Shown: piece by piece, positions 8,591 through 18,025 of the stretch | Numbering within the stretch: the first letter of the stretch is position 1 | Layout: every line of letters begins with the position of its first letter | Origin: an uncultured Alphaproteobacteria bacterium | Lineage (GTDB): Bacteria > Pseudomonadota > Alphaproteobacteria > Rhodobacterales > Rhodobacteraceae | Reading direction: 5' to 3' | Length of the DNA: 64,000 nucleotides | NCBI GenBank assembly: GCA_902576905.1 | Contig: CACGWW010000001.1 | Span: 62,001-126,000, forward strand | Notes under the pieces: model-generated | The model's input: the letters and a program-made list of their open reading frames with translations, nothing else | Database searches by the model: none | Told to the model about the DNA's origin: nothing | Position numbers and translations under genes: made by a program

Positions 8591-9484
8591 TTAATTCTTC
8601 TCTGCAAGCGCAATAGATTTTTGCCTATCACCATTTATGCTAGCAAATTTCTGTGAAGCTCTCTTGAGCCACTCTTTATATTCTTCCTCGCTAACAACCT
8701 TCACCACTATTGGCATGTAGGAATGGTTTAATCCGCATAACTCGGAGCATTGACCAAAATATACTCCTTCCTTTTCGGGCTTAAACCAAAGTTCAGCTAA
8801 TCGTCCTGGAACTCCATCTTGGTGAACACCAAACGACATGACCTTCCATGCGTGAATAACATCAGACGCTGTCACTTGCACAGTTATGTTTTTATTAACA
8901 GGTACAACTACTGGATTATCGGTCGCCAAGAGATATTCATCTTGAGAGTACCCAAACTCAGCAAGTTCCTCTTTCTCAAGCATCACCGAGTCAAATGAAA
9001 AATTGTGCTGAGGGTAATCGTAAGACCAGTACCACTGAGCCCCAGTTGCTTTTATTACAACATCACTATCTGGAATTCTAAGTTGTTTGAGCAAAATAGG
9101 TAACGAAATAACTCCAATACCAATCAATATAAATACTGGAATTATGGTCCACAATACTTCGATAGGAGTATTGTGTGTGGTAGAAGATGGTGTCGGGTTA
9201 GCCTTTCGATTGTATCGGATAAAAACCCAAACAAGAAGCGCACTCACAAATATCGATATTAGAGTAATAATGACCAAAAGAACATTGTCTAGCCACTGAA
9301 TGTCTCTAGCCAACTCTGTAACCGGAGGTTGGAAATTTATTCCATTTGGAATTGGTTTTCCTATAACAGGTAAATTTTTATCTAAACCGTCATTAGCGAA
9401 TAGTGTGGAAGCAGACGCTGTAAAAAAAACTGTGCCTGAAGCTGCCGTAAACATATTAAAAAGACATCGCAAAAAACTATTCAT
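8591..9484 (-). CDS. ctaC: Cytochrome c oxidase subunit II precursor
   Basis: Carries the CuA centre that accepts electrons from cytochrome c. An N-terminal signal-like segment (about 1-30) is followed by two transmembrane helices (about 68-90 and 111-133) and a periplasmic cupredoxin domain. The CuA ligands are visible: His211, Cys246, Glu248, Cys250, His254 and Met257 in [15 protein letters not shown]. The aromatic WYW for electron entry is at 151-153. A strong AGGGGG ribosome site precedes the ATG. It is the first gene of the minus-strand cox operon and diverges from topA; subunit I is not in the window. Confidence 0.97.
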   Translation of the reverse strand: MNSFLRCLFNMFTAASGTVFFTASASTLFANDGLDKNLPVIGKPIPNGINFQPPVTELARDIQWLDNVLLVIITLISIFVSALLVWVFIRYNRKANPTPSSTTHNTPIEVLWTIIPVFILIGIGVISLPILLKQLRIPDSDVVIKATGAQWYWSYDYPQHNFSFDSVMLEKEELAEFGYSQDEYLLATDNPVVVPVNKNITVQVTASDVIHAWKVMSFGVHQDGVPGRLAELWFKPEKEGVYFGQCSELCGLNHSYMPIVVKVVSEEEYKEWLKRASQKFASINGDRQKSIALAEKN

Positions 9485-9679
9485 AAAACCCCCTAAACAT
9501 AGTTTTAAATTACAATTATTCTATTGATATATATATAGCTCACATTTTGTAAAAATCTACTATAAAACAAATCAAAACAACTTAAAAAGGCTAAAAATTT
9601 TTGCTTTTTATTTCAAACATTATTTTCGGTTAAATCGTCGCAACAAATTTAATGTTTATCAAATATTTTAAAAAAAAGA

Positions 9680-9708
9680 TTGACAAGATCGACATTGGAT
9701 AAGATTTA
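9680..9708 (+). promoter_or_regulatory. Putative topA promoter (TTGACA / GATTTA)
   Basis: A perfect -35 hexamer TTGACA at 9680-9685 is followed after 17 bases by GATTTA at 9703-9708 (ATTTAA with an 18-base spacer is the alternative). It sits 24 bases before the preferred topA start. The rest of the 247-base divergent region between ctaC and topA is AT-rich; I see no clear operator in it. This is pattern matching only. Confidence 0.45.
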
Positions 9709-9731
9709 AAACAAAAGTGTTAGGATTTTTC

Positions 9732-12206
9732 ATGACGAATGTCGTAATTGTAGAGTCACCAGCAAAGGCAAAAACAATCAACAAATATTTGGGGGACCAA
9801 TACAAGGTTCTTGCATCCTATGGGCATGTTAGAAATTTACCCAAAAAAAATGGCTCCATTGATGTTGAGAATGATTTTAAACCCAAATGGGAGATCGATA
9901 CAAAAAGCAAAAAGCATATAGATGAGATTATTAAAGCGCTGAAGTCTAGCTCTAAACTCATCTTAGCAACCGACCCCGACAGGGAAGGCGAAGCGATTTC
10001 ATGGCATATTCTTGAAATATTGAAAAATAAAAAAGCACTTAAAGCAGATATGGCTGTAGAAAGAGTTGTATTCAATGCAATTACAAAAAATGCCATTTTA
10101 TCAGCTATTAAAAGTCCCAGAGAAATAGACACTGATTTAGTTGAGGCGTATCTAGCAAGAAATACATTAGATTATCTTATGGGTTTTAATATTTCTCCAG
10201 TGCTTTGGCAAAGGCTCAGAGGAGCTGCAAAATCAGCTGGTCGGGTTCAATCCCCTGCGTTAAGACTTGTCGTCGACAGAGAAATTGAAATAGAAAAGTT
10301 CAAAACGGAGGAATATTGGACTATTTCTGCTGATTTTAAAGACAAAAATAATAACGTAATCCGGGCCAACCTCTCTTTGTTGAACGATGAAAAAGTTGAA
10401 AAGTTTTCGTTCAAGGACTCTGACACAACAAACATAATTGCGAATGAGCTCGAGCAGAAAGAATATCACGTAACTTCTGTTACTAGTCAAAAAAGAAATC
10501 GAAATCCCTATGCTCCATTTACCACATCCACATTACAACAAAGCGCTAGTACAAATTTAAAAGTTAGTCCTCGGGATGTGATGTCAACCGCTCAGAAACT
10601 TTATGAAGCTGGGCTGATCACTTATATGCGTACAGATGGAATTGAAATGGCTCCTGAAGGTATAACTAGTGCAAGAAATCAAATTTCTAATTCTTTAGGC
10701 GACCATTATTTACCTGAAAAGCCACGCGTGTTCAAAAATAAAGCAAAGAATGCACAAGAAGCACATGAGTGTATTAGACCTACCGATTTTTCTAAAACAC
10801 CCGAAAATACAAAAAATTTGAATAAGTCTGAATTGGACTTGTACGCATTAATATGGAAAAGAGCGTTGGCATCTCAAGCAAAAGCAGCAGAAGTATTGCA
10901 GACAACAGTTTTAATTTCCTCCTTATGCGATAGCACTCAATTTAGACTATCGGGACAAGTGGTGACATTCGAAGGGCATTTAAAAATATTCCAAGACACG
11001 AAAAAAGAAGATGATGATAAAAGGATCCCAGACATTAGGGAAGAATCTAAGATGAAATTGGAAAAAATTAATAAAGAACAACATTTCACTGAACCACCTC
11101 CAAGATTTAATGAGGCTTCTTTAATCAAGCGTCTTGAAGAAGAAGGTATAGGAAGGCCCTCTACATACGCATCGATTATATCAAAAATACAAGAAAGAAA
11201 TTATGTGAAAAAAGAGAAAAACAGGCTTGTTCCCGAAGATGCTGGTCGACTTTTAAATTTTTTCCTTGAGGCATATTTCAACAAATACATTGAGTATAAC
11301 TATACAGCTAAGCTTGAAGAAAACCTCGATGATATTTCTAGTGGTGAAAAGCATTGGAAAGATGTAATTAAAAGTTTTTGGGAGGAATTATCTGAATCTG
11401 TGGAATATGCCATGAGCTTTAGTATCACTGAGGTTTTGGATAACTTGAATATAAAATTAGCCGACTATTTGTTCGATGATGGTACTGGAAAAATACAGAA
11501 AAACTGCTCCTCATGCGATAGTGGTGAGCTTGGGATAAAGTTGTCAAAGACAGGTGCATTTATCGGGTGTTCAAAGTATCCCGAATGCAAATACTCAAGA
11601 CCTTTAAATTCTAGCTTGAGTCAAAGTTCATCTGAGGTAATAGCTCTAGAAGAACCTTTAGGTCAAGATAGTGATGGTAACGATATATTTATAAAAAATG
11701 GGCGTTATGGACCGTATCTTGAAATTGCTCTCGATGGCATGGAAAAACCAAAAAGAGCTGCAATTCCCAAGCACTATACAATCGAAGAGCTTACAATTGA
11801 GAGAGCAAGACAATTTTTAGAGCTACCTAGAAAATTAGGGCTACATCCTGAAGATCAGTCTGAAGTTATTGCAGCTATAGGCCCTTATGGTCCATATATT
11901 AAACATGGACGAACATACGCAAATATTAAGGATTTCGAAGAAATCTTTTCGATTGGCATGAACAGAGCTGTTGAATTATTGGTAGAGGCAGCAGAAAAGA
12001 AAAAAAATAAGGGTGGAAGACCTGGAAAGGAGCTAAAAGTGTTAGGTTCTCATCCAGAAGGCGAGGAAGTAAAAATTATGTCGGGTCGCTATGGTGATTA
12101 TATTAAATGGAATAAGATTAATGTGACTATACCGAAGGAAAAGTCCGTTAAAACACTCACTCTTGAAGAGAGTATCGCTTTAATAGATGAAAAAAGAAAA
12201 AATTAA
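9732..12206 (+). CDS. topA: DNA topoisomerase I
   Basis: Type IA topoisomerase that relaxes negative supercoils. The Toprim domain begins VVIVESPAKAKTINKYLG and has TDPDREGEAISWHI; the active-site tyrosine lies in GLITYMRTDG near residue 300. One C4 zinc ribbon (CSSC...CSKYPEC) is near residue 600, followed by two or more C-terminal repeat modules (IKNGRYGPYLE, IGPYGPYIKHG, MSGRYGDYIKW). I prefer ATG 9732 over an in-frame GTG at 9717 because it gives the family's short lead before VVIVESPAKAK and has AGGA six bases upstream. The product is 824 residues. Confidence 0.96.
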   Translation: MTNVVIVESPAKAKTINKYLGDQYKVLASYGHVRNLPKKNGSIDVENDFKPKWEIDTKSKKHIDEIIKALKSSSKLILATDPDREGEAISWHILEILKNKKALKADMAVERVVFNAITKNAILSAIKSPREIDTDLVEAYLARNTLDYLMGFNISPVLWQRLRGAAKSAGRVQSPALRLVVDREIEIEKFKTEEYWTISADFKDKNNNVIRANLSLLNDEKVEKFSFKDSDTTNIIANELEQKEYHVTSVTSQKRNRNPYAPFTTSTLQQSASTNLKVSPRDVMSTAQKLYEAGLITYMRTDGIEMAPEGITSARNQISNSLGDHYLPEKPRVFKNKAKNAQEAHECIRPTDFSKTPENTKNLNKSELDLYALIWKRALASQAKAAEVLQTTVLISSLCDSTQFRLSGQVVTFEGHLKIFQDTKKEDDDKRIPDIREESKMKLEKINKEQHFTEPPPRFNEASLIKRLEEEGIGRPSTYASIISKIQERNYVKKEKNRLVPEDAGRLLNFFLEAYFNKYIEYNYTAKLEENLDDISSGEKHWKDVIKSFWEELSESVEYAMSFSITEVLDNLNIKLADYLFDDGTGKIQKNCSSCDSGELGIKLSKTGAFIGCSKYPECKYSRPLNSSLSQSSSEVIALEEPLGQDSDGNDIFIKNGRYGPYLEIALDGMEKPKRAAIPKHYTIEELTIERARQFLELPRKLGLHPEDQSEVIAAIGPYGPYIKHGRTYANIKDFEEIFSIGMNRAVELLVEAAEKKKNKGGRPGKELKVLGSHPEGEEVKIMSGRYGDYIKWNKINVTIPKEKSVKTLTLEESIALIDEKRKN

Positions 12207-14113
12207 TTATACAGCCTTTAGTACATAACTCGAAAAAGATCCTTGCAATAACAAGTAAAAGTCATGACGAAATATTTACGCTAAGTGGTTCACATGGCGG
12301 TTCACCCCTCGATTTTTTTTGCAGTGCTTCAGACAAAAACAACCTAAACATTGGTGACATTGTGGTGACTTCAATTAAGTTTCTCAAAGAACAAAGCCCT
12401 GAGGTAGTGATTTTAAAGAAAATACAATATCCAAAGAATTATATATTCGCTGTGTATATCAATGATCAAACCGGCGCGAAATTAGCTCTATTATCAAATA
12501 AAAGGGATAAACCACTTAATGTGCTTCCATTAAAACAGGGAACAAATTTTGACCAAAAATTTGGATATTTTGCGATAGGGGCCCTATCAAAATATCCCAA
12601 GAACTTTAAAATACACGATTTTCATATTTTTGGCTCTATAAATTGTCCAAGTAGCTATTCAAAAATAGCTGCGATCGAATGGAACCTGAGACAGTTTTTT
12701 CCTAAAAGGATACTAAATGAAGCAAAAAAAATATTTGATAATTATAAAATTTCAAAAAATGAACATCAAATAGCCAAACCCTTCATTACTGTAGACCCAG
12801 ATGACGCTAAGGATTTAGATGATGCTATTTACATAGAGACAGATAATTCAAAGAATAATCCAGGAGGCATAGTTTTATTCGTTGGTATTGCAGATGTGTC
12901 ATTTTTTGTCAAACCGAATTCTATTATTGATAGAGAGGCCTTAAAAAGGGGGAACTCAACATATTTTCCCGATAAAGTTATTCCTATGCTCCCAGAAGAT
13001 TTGAGTAATAATCTCTGTTCGTTAAAGGAAAACTCACCTAAAAAAGCAGTAGTAATCAAAATGCGCTTAGATCGTAGAGGTTACAAGATAAAGCATGAAT
13101 TTATCAGAGGCATAATTACTGTTGAAAAAAATTTTTCTTATAAAAACTTTGAAACCTTTTTATCGGATTGCAAAACAAAAAAAAAATATAGTGTATATAA
13201 GAAAGCATTAAATATTCTAAAGCAATCGCCACATTTAAAAAATCGCTTAAATTTAAATTTGGCTGAGAAAAAGATTTCATTATCTCCCAAAGGTTACCCT
13301 ACAAACGTTTTTGAAAAGAACAGTCTAAAAAGCAACGAACTTATTGAAATGACTATGATACTTTCAAATCTCTGCGTGTCACAAACCCTTAGTCAATCTA
13401 TTACAAAATACCTTTCTCGATACCATGAAAGACCCGACAAACATGCTTTAAAAGATTTAAACATCTTTACGAGTCTTAATGATTTAGCAACAATTAGAGG
13501 AAAACAAGTTACTTCAAATTCATTCAATGAGCTATTAAAACAATGCAAATATCCTGAAAAAAAAGAGTTGTTAAGCAACTTTATATTGCGGATATTACCA
13601 AAAGCCAAATACTCCGATGTAGAAGTTGGACATTTTGGACTTAACCTGCCGATATATTGCCATTTTACATCTCCAATAAGAAGATATGCAGATCTTACCG
13701 TACATCGCTCATTGGCTTTCGCTCTAAAATGGGAAATGGATGACTTCAAATTTATGGAGGATCATAAGGCAATTTGCAAAATCATTAACGAATCTGAAAA
13801 AAAATCGGTTGGCGCCGAACGAGAGAGTTTAGATCGCTATTCAGCCCTATTTATGTCTAAGCACATTGATGATTACTTCGATGGTATAGTTTCAGGTTCC
13901 TCCAGATCCTGTATTTTTATAAAACTGAAAAAATTCCCAATTGAGGGTGTATTATTAAAAAAAAATTTAGACTTCAGGAACGAAAAAAAAAGATCTTCAT
14001 TTAAGTATGGAAAAAATAAAGCGAGAGATAAGGGGTTATCTACTGGAGATGAAGTTCGCGTAAAGTTAGTATCAGTGCTTCCCTATAATGGATCGATAAC
14101 CTTCTCACTTTAA
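12206..14113 (+). CDS. rnr: RNase R-type 3'-5' exoribonuclease, shortened N-terminus
   Basis: RNB-family exoribonuclease that degrades structured RNA. The catalytic domain has TVDPDDAKDLDDAIYIE (metal-binding aspartates) and the signature HFGLNLPIYCHFTSPIRRYAD; a divergent S1 domain closes the protein. The first canonical start is GTG 12362 (583 residues), inside the first cold-shock fold. The frame stays open upstream to 12191 and reads plausible OB-fold sequence (KILAITSKSHDEIFTLSGS) without any ATG, GTG, TTG or CTG. An ATT overlapping the topA stop (TAATT, 12204-12208) would give 635 residues and is used here tentatively. In either case the N-terminal helix-turn-helix of usual (about 750-residue) alphaproteobacterial RNase R is missing, because topA occupies that space. 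Confidence 0.85.
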   Translation: MIQPLVHNSKKILAITSKSHDEIFTLSGSHGGSPLDFFCSASDKNNLNIGDIVVTSIKFLKEQSPEVVILKKIQYPKNYIFAVYINDQTGAKLALLSNKRDKPLNVLPLKQGTNFDQKFGYFAIGALSKYPKNFKIHDFHIFGSINCPSSYSKIAAIEWNLRQFFPKRILNEAKKIFDNYKISKNEHQIAKPFITVDPDDAKDLDDAIYIETDNSKNNPGGIVLFVGIADVSFFVKPNSIIDREALKRGNSTYFPDKVIPMLPEDLSNNLCSLKENSPKKAVVIKMRLDRRGYKIKHEFIRGIITVEKNFSYKNFETFLSDCKTKKKYSVYKKALNILKQSPHLKNRLNLNLAEKKISLSPKGYPTNVFEKNSLKSNELIEMTMILSNLCVSQTLSQSITKYLSRYHERPDKHALKDLNIFTSLNDLATIRGKQVTSNSFNELLKQCKYPEKKELLSNFILRILPKAKYSDVEVGHFGLNLPIYCHFTSPIRRYADLTVHRSLAFALKWEMDDFKFMEDHKAICKIINESEKKSVGAERESLDRYSALFMSKHIDDYFDGIVSGSSRSCIFIKLKKFPIEGVLLKKNLDFRNEKKRSSFKYGKNKARDKGLSTGDEVRVKLVSVLPYNGSITFSL

Positions 14114-15225
14114 CAAGTTTTCTCTCTATCGGGCCAACTGTTCGATTGCATTTCAAAGAGCCTTGAAACAGTTCTTTGAAATTCAAAGGTATTTTTCCCG
14201 CTATTATACAATTTTTCTGGAGGCACCTCAGCTCTACAAAGAAGCTCTACTTTTTTATCATAAACACTGTCGATCAGGTTAATAAATCTTTTAGCACTAT
14301 CATCTGCACCATTCGACAAATCTGGAATTTCATCCAAAAACAATAATCTGAGGTGGCTGACTATTTCTAAATAATCTGAAGCACTAAGAGGAATCGAACA
14401 GATTTCGTTGAATGTCAAAAAGCCCACACCACTCTCGAACCTTTCTATTCTGAATTCACGGCTGTTCATTTGTATCGTTATTCCTGCAGCTCGATAAAGA
14501 TTAAATTGGGATATGAGGTTATTAAATTGGCTGTTATCTTGGGAAGACGTACTTAAAAAATATTTCTTCTTTCCGGCAATTTTTATCTTTCTGTAGTCAA
14601 CATCTGCCGACAATTTTACTACATTCAAATTCGACACCATGATATCAATAAAGGGCAAAAACAACTTTCTATTTAGACCATCTTTATAAAGATCTTTAGG
14701 ATGTCTGTTTGATGTTGTTACAATGTTTAATTTCTTTCCTAGGAATTCCTCGAAAACCCTTCCTACTATCATTGCATCTGCTACATCTGTTATCTGCATT
14801 TCATCTAAACAAAGCACTTCAATGTCTTTTATGTACTCCGAAGCTACTGATTTTATTGGATCTCTTATGTTGTTTTCTCTTGCAATTTTTATGAGTTGAT
14901 GCAGTTGCTTCATAAATTCATGAAAATGTATTCTCTTCTTTCCCTTTATATCCAATAGGTTGAAAAAAAGATCCATTAGCATTGATTTTCCTATACCAAC
15001 ACCTCCATAAATATACACTCCCATTTTTTCCTCAGAGGACTTTGTGGAAAAAAACTTTGAAAACATTTTCCTAGTTTTTGTCTGTTTCAGCTGTACACTC
15101 TTCTCCAATTTCTTTTTTAAAGCTTCAAGAAAAGATACAAGTTTTTCTTGCGATTTGTTTTTCTCAATTTCATCGCTTGAGATCATCTTGTTATAAATAT
15201 TAAGAAGAGATTGCTCGTCATTCAT
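14110..15225 (-). CDS. zapE: Cell division protein ZapE / AFG1-family ATPase
   Basis: A 371-residue AFG1-like P-loop ATPase. Walker A is YIYGGVGIGKSMLMDLFF, Walker B is VLCLDEMQITDVADAMI, and TTSNRHPKDLYKDGLNR contains the sensor region. Bacterial members (ZapE in E. coli) act on the FtsZ ring; mitochondrial AFG1 is linked to turnover of respiratory-chain proteins. Its stop overlaps the rnr stop by four bases (tail-to-tail), and its start overlaps the end of trhO by eight bases, so it is translationally linked to trhO. Confidence 0.92.
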   Translation of the reverse strand: MNDEQSLLNIYNKMISSDEIEKNKSQEKLVSFLEALKKKLEKSVQLKQTKTRKMFSKFFSTKSSEEKMGVYIYGGVGIGKSMLMDLFFNLLDIKGKKRIHFHEFMKQLHQLIKIARENNIRDPIKSVASEYIKDIEVLCLDEMQITDVADAMIVGRVFEEFLGKKLNIVTTSNRHPKDLYKDGLNRKLFLPFIDIMVSNLNVVKLSADVDYRKIKIAGKKKYFLSTSSQDNSQFNNLISQFNLYRAAGITIQMNSREFRIERFESGVGFLTFNEICSIPLSASDYLEIVSHLRLLFLDEIPDLSNGADDSAKRFINLIDSVYDKKVELLCRAEVPPEKLYNSGKNTFEFQRTVSRLFEMQSNSWPDREKTC

Positions 15226-16120
15226 TTTTACTTCTTCTATCTTTCAGTAGATCAATTTGCTTTTTTCGTTCCTTTAGAGATAAAATTTTTTTATCTGTTT
15301 TAGTACCAAAACACTTATGGCAAGAAATCCCTTTCTCATAATGCTCATGGTTCTTATCAGTCAATCTCAAAGGACTTCTGCAGGCGTGACATAACTCAAA
15401 GTCACCTGGTTCAAGATGGCTATTAACTGTTACCCGTTGGTCAAAAACAAAGCAATCTCCTTTCCATGTTGATGTCTCCGAATTTCCGACTTTATCGAAA
15501 TAGTTTAATATACCACCCTTCAAATGATATACCTCTTCTAATCCCTCACTTTTAAGTAAACTAGTTGCCTTTTCGCACCTTATTCCACCAGTACAAAACA
15601 TAGCAATTTTTTTATTCTTAAGAGCTTTACCTTTATCTTTCCACCACTCTACAAACTCATGAAAACTGACTGTCTGAGGATTTACGCTTCCCTCAAATGT
15701 ACCTAATTCGACTTCAAAGTCATTTCTAGTGTCGATAGTAATAACCTCTTTTTTGGAAATAAAAGAATCCCACTCTTCTGGTTCGATGTAGGTTCCAACA
15801 ATTGCTGTAGGGTCAATTTCAGGAACCCCCAACGTGACAATTTCCTTTTTTACTTTAACACTTAATTTCTTGAAAACATTGGAGCTCACAAGATTTTCTT
15901 TAAAATCAGACCTTGTTAATGTAAAATTTTGTTTGAGAAAGCTTTTCACCTTTTCTGTCTTATCTTGGTCTAAAGAACACATCCCATTAATACCCTCGTT
16001 ACTAAGTATTATGGTACCTACCGTTGAATTCTCTTCGAGGAACGCTGCTAGTTTTTCTTTTTCTTTCTGCGGGTTCTTTAGATGCAAAAACTTGTAAAAT
16101 GCTAGTATGTTTTTAGTCAT
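15218..16120 (-). CDS. trhO: tRNA uridine(34) hydroxylase (rhodanese family)
   Basis: TrhO (YceA) hydroxylates tRNA U34 as the first step to 5-(carboxy)methoxyuridine. The N-terminal acylphosphatase-like part contains GTIILSNEGINGM; the rhodanese domain has IDTRNDFEVELGTFEGSVNP and the active-site cysteine loop MFCTGGIRCEKATSLL. The C-terminal segment carries cysteine pairs (CHACRSPL, SCHKCFG), as usual. At 300 residues it is full length. It is first in a trhO-zapE pair, divergent from ffh across about 134 bp. Confidence 0.94.
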   Translation of the reverse strand: MTKNILAFYKFLHLKNPQKEKEKLAAFLEENSTVGTIILSNEGINGMCSLDQDKTEKVKSFLKQNFTLTRSDFKENLVSSNVFKKLSVKVKKEIVTLGVPEIDPTAIVGTYIEPEEWDSFISKKEVITIDTRNDFEVELGTFEGSVNPQTVSFHEFVEWWKDKGKALKNKKIAMFCTGGIRCEKATSLLKSEGLEEVYHLKGGILNYFDKVGNSETSTWKGDCFVFDQRVTVNSHLEPGDFELCHACRSPLRLTDKNHEHYEKGISCHKCFGTKTDKKILSLKERKKQIDLLKDRRSKNE

Positions 16121-16254
16121 ATTCGTCCTAATGAAGCGAAGCCAGCCAATTACATTTTGCTAGCAAACAGGGGTTTTCTTTTATTAACATTTATTTTATT
16201 GTATCGAAACGCTAATTTCTGTTAATTACTTTATCAACCAATAAGTAGGTACCA

Positions 16255-17709
16255 ATGTTTGAAACGTTATCACAAGGGTTCTCTAACGCCCTAGAAAAGC
16301 TAACTAAGCAGGGGGTGCTTAGAGAGAATGAGATATCAATTGCTTTGCGAGAAGTCAGGATAGCTTTATTGGAAGCCGATGTATCATTAGAGATTATAAA
16401 AAGGTTTGTAAAATCAGTAGGAGAAAAAGCACGGGGACAAGCGGTAACTAAATCGGTTACTCCCGGTCAACAAGTAATTAAAATAGTGCATGATGAATTA
16501 ATAAAGGTCTTAGAAGGCCACAGCGAAACATCAAATGCTCTTAAAATTGACAATCCACCCGCAACAATTTTAATGGTAGGGTTACAAGGTTCGGGAAAAA
16601 CTACAACCTCAGCGAAATTAGCTCTAAGGTTACAAAATAAAGAAAAGAAAAAAGTTTTATTAGCTAGTTTAGACACAAGACGCCCAGCAGCCATGGAACA
16701 GCTTGAAATATTGGGTAAAAGTAACTCAATAGATACCTTACCAATTGTGAAGAGTCAGTCACCGGAGCAAATTACTTCCAGAGCAATGCAGCAAGCATCT
16801 TTAGGAGGATATGATGTAATTATCCTTGATTCTGCTGGTAGAATGCAAATAGACGATGAGCTAATGACAGAAATCGAAAAGATTAAAGATTTAAGTAATC
16901 CTAATGAGACACTACTGATAGCTGATGGTTTGACAGGCCAGGAGGCCGTTAATGTAGCTAGCGCCTTCAACCAGCGATTAAATATTTCAGGGGTTGTCTT
17001 AACTAGAATGGATGGCGATGGTAGAGGGGGAGCAGCCCTCTCGATGGTTTCAACGATAGGGAAATCGATAAAATTTATAGGTACGGGTGAGAAGGTTGAG
17101 GCATTAGAAGAATTTCATCCTGATCGTATTGCTAGAAGAATACTAGGTATGGGTGATATAGTTTCCTTAGTTGAAAAAGCCTCTGAAACACTGGAAGCCG
17201 AAAAAGCAGAGCGATCTATGCGCCGATTCCAAAAAGGGTTGTTCAATATGAATGATTTAAAAAACCAGTTGGAGCAAATGCAAAAAATGGGTGGACTGCA
17301 GAGCTTGATGGGTATGATGCCCGGAATGGGAAAGCTCATGAAAAATTTAGATGATAAATCTCTTGATGACTCTGTTATAAAACGCCAAATTGCCCTAATT
17401 CAATCAATGACTAAAAAAGAACGATTGGCTCCGAATCTTCTCCAGGCAAGTAGAAAGAAAAGGATAGCACTTGGTGCAGGGCTAGAGGTACCCGAATTAA
17501 ATAAGTTGATTAAGATGCATAGACAAATGTCAGATATGATGAAAAGAATGGGTAAAATGGGTGGAAAAGGCATGTTGAAAAGCTTCATGCAGCAAATTTC
17601 AGGAAAGACAGATGGTGTGGCACCTTCTTTGCCTGATGCGCAATTACTACAAAAGCAATTGGGATCGAAACTTCCTACAAATTTAACAGGATTTAACTTT
17701 AAAAAATAA
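16255..17709 (+). CDS. ffh: Signal recognition particle protein (SRP54)
   Basis: GTPase that with 4.5S RNA targets membrane proteins cotranslationally. The N domain starts MFETLSQGFSNALEKL. The G domain shows VGLQGSGKTTTSAKLA (G1), DTRRPAAMEQL, DSAGRMQID (G3), TRMDGDGRGGAAL (G4). The methionine-rich M domain (GLQSLMGMMPGMGKLM, MSDMMKRMGKMGGKGM) binds RNA and signal sequences. The 484-residue length is normal. It heads a plus-strand operon: a chorismate mutase follows after 4 bp and rpsP after 3 bp more. Confidence 0.97.
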   Translation: MFETLSQGFSNALEKLTKQGVLRENEISIALREVRIALLEADVSLEIIKRFVKSVGEKARGQAVTKSVTPGQQVIKIVHDELIKVLEGHSETSNALKIDNPPATILMVGLQGSGKTTTSAKLALRLQNKEKKKVLLASLDTRRPAAMEQLEILGKSNSIDTLPIVKSQSPEQITSRAMQQASLGGYDVIILDSAGRMQIDDELMTEIEKIKDLSNPNETLLIADGLTGQEAVNVASAFNQRLNISGVVLTRMDGDGRGGAALSMVSTIGKSIKFIGTGEKVEALEEFHPDRIARRILGMGDIVSLVEKASETLEAEKAERSMRRFQKGLFNMNDLKNQLEQMQKMGGLQSLMGMMPGMGKLMKNLDDKSLDDSVIKRQIALIQSMTKKERLAPNLLQASRKKRIALGAGLEVPELNKLIKMHRQMSDMMKRMGKMGGKGMLKSFMQQISGKTDGVAPSLPDAQLLQKQLGSKLPTNLTGFNFKK

Positions 17710-17713
17710 TCAA

Positions 17714-18022
17714 ATGAAAAAAAACAAAATTAATGTTGATTTATTGTTAAAAAATGAGAGAAGTACTATCGATAGGCTCGACGTAATAATAGTGAATGCT
17801 TTAATGGAAAGATTTTCTATTACGAAGAGGATTGGATTGATAAAAGCTGAAAACAATATTGAGCCACATGATGGAGAAAGGGAAAAAGAACAAGTGAAGA
17901 CGCTTGAAAAACTTATAGAAAATAGTGATCTCGATAAAGCATTCATAGTAAATCTTATGAGGCTGATAACAACAGAATCTAAGAAAAAACATGAGCAAAT
18001 AAAGAAAGAAATAGGAGAATAA
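17714..18022 (+). CDS. Chorismate mutase, AroQ type
   Basis: A 102-residue all-helical AroQ-fold protein that would convert chorismate to prephenate for phenylalanine and tyrosine. The helix with RSTIDRLDVIIVNALMERF, the ITKRIGLIKAENN segment and the REKEQVKTL stretch match the helices holding the active-site arginines and lysine; the third helix is FIVNLMRLITTESKKKHEQI. It lies between ffh and rpsP, an arrangement common in Rhodobacterales. The sequence is divergent, so activity is inferred from family and context. Confidence 0.88.
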   Translation: MKKNKINVDLLLKNERSTIDRLDVIIVNALMERFSITKRIGLIKAENNIEPHDGEREKEQVKTLEKLIENSDLDKAFIVNLMRLITTESKKKHEQIKKEIGE

Positions 18023-18025
18023 TTT

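Noticed and set aside
10260-10490. Overlapping minus-strand frames within topA
   Set aside because: No ribosome site, no family pattern, and they lie opposite conserved topoisomerase coding.
16121-16254. Possible tRNA or 4.5S RNA gene between trhO and ffh
   Set aside because: No cloverleaf, no TTCGA-type loop and no GGAA tetraloop-bearing hairpin could be found; it looks like a plain divergent promoter region.
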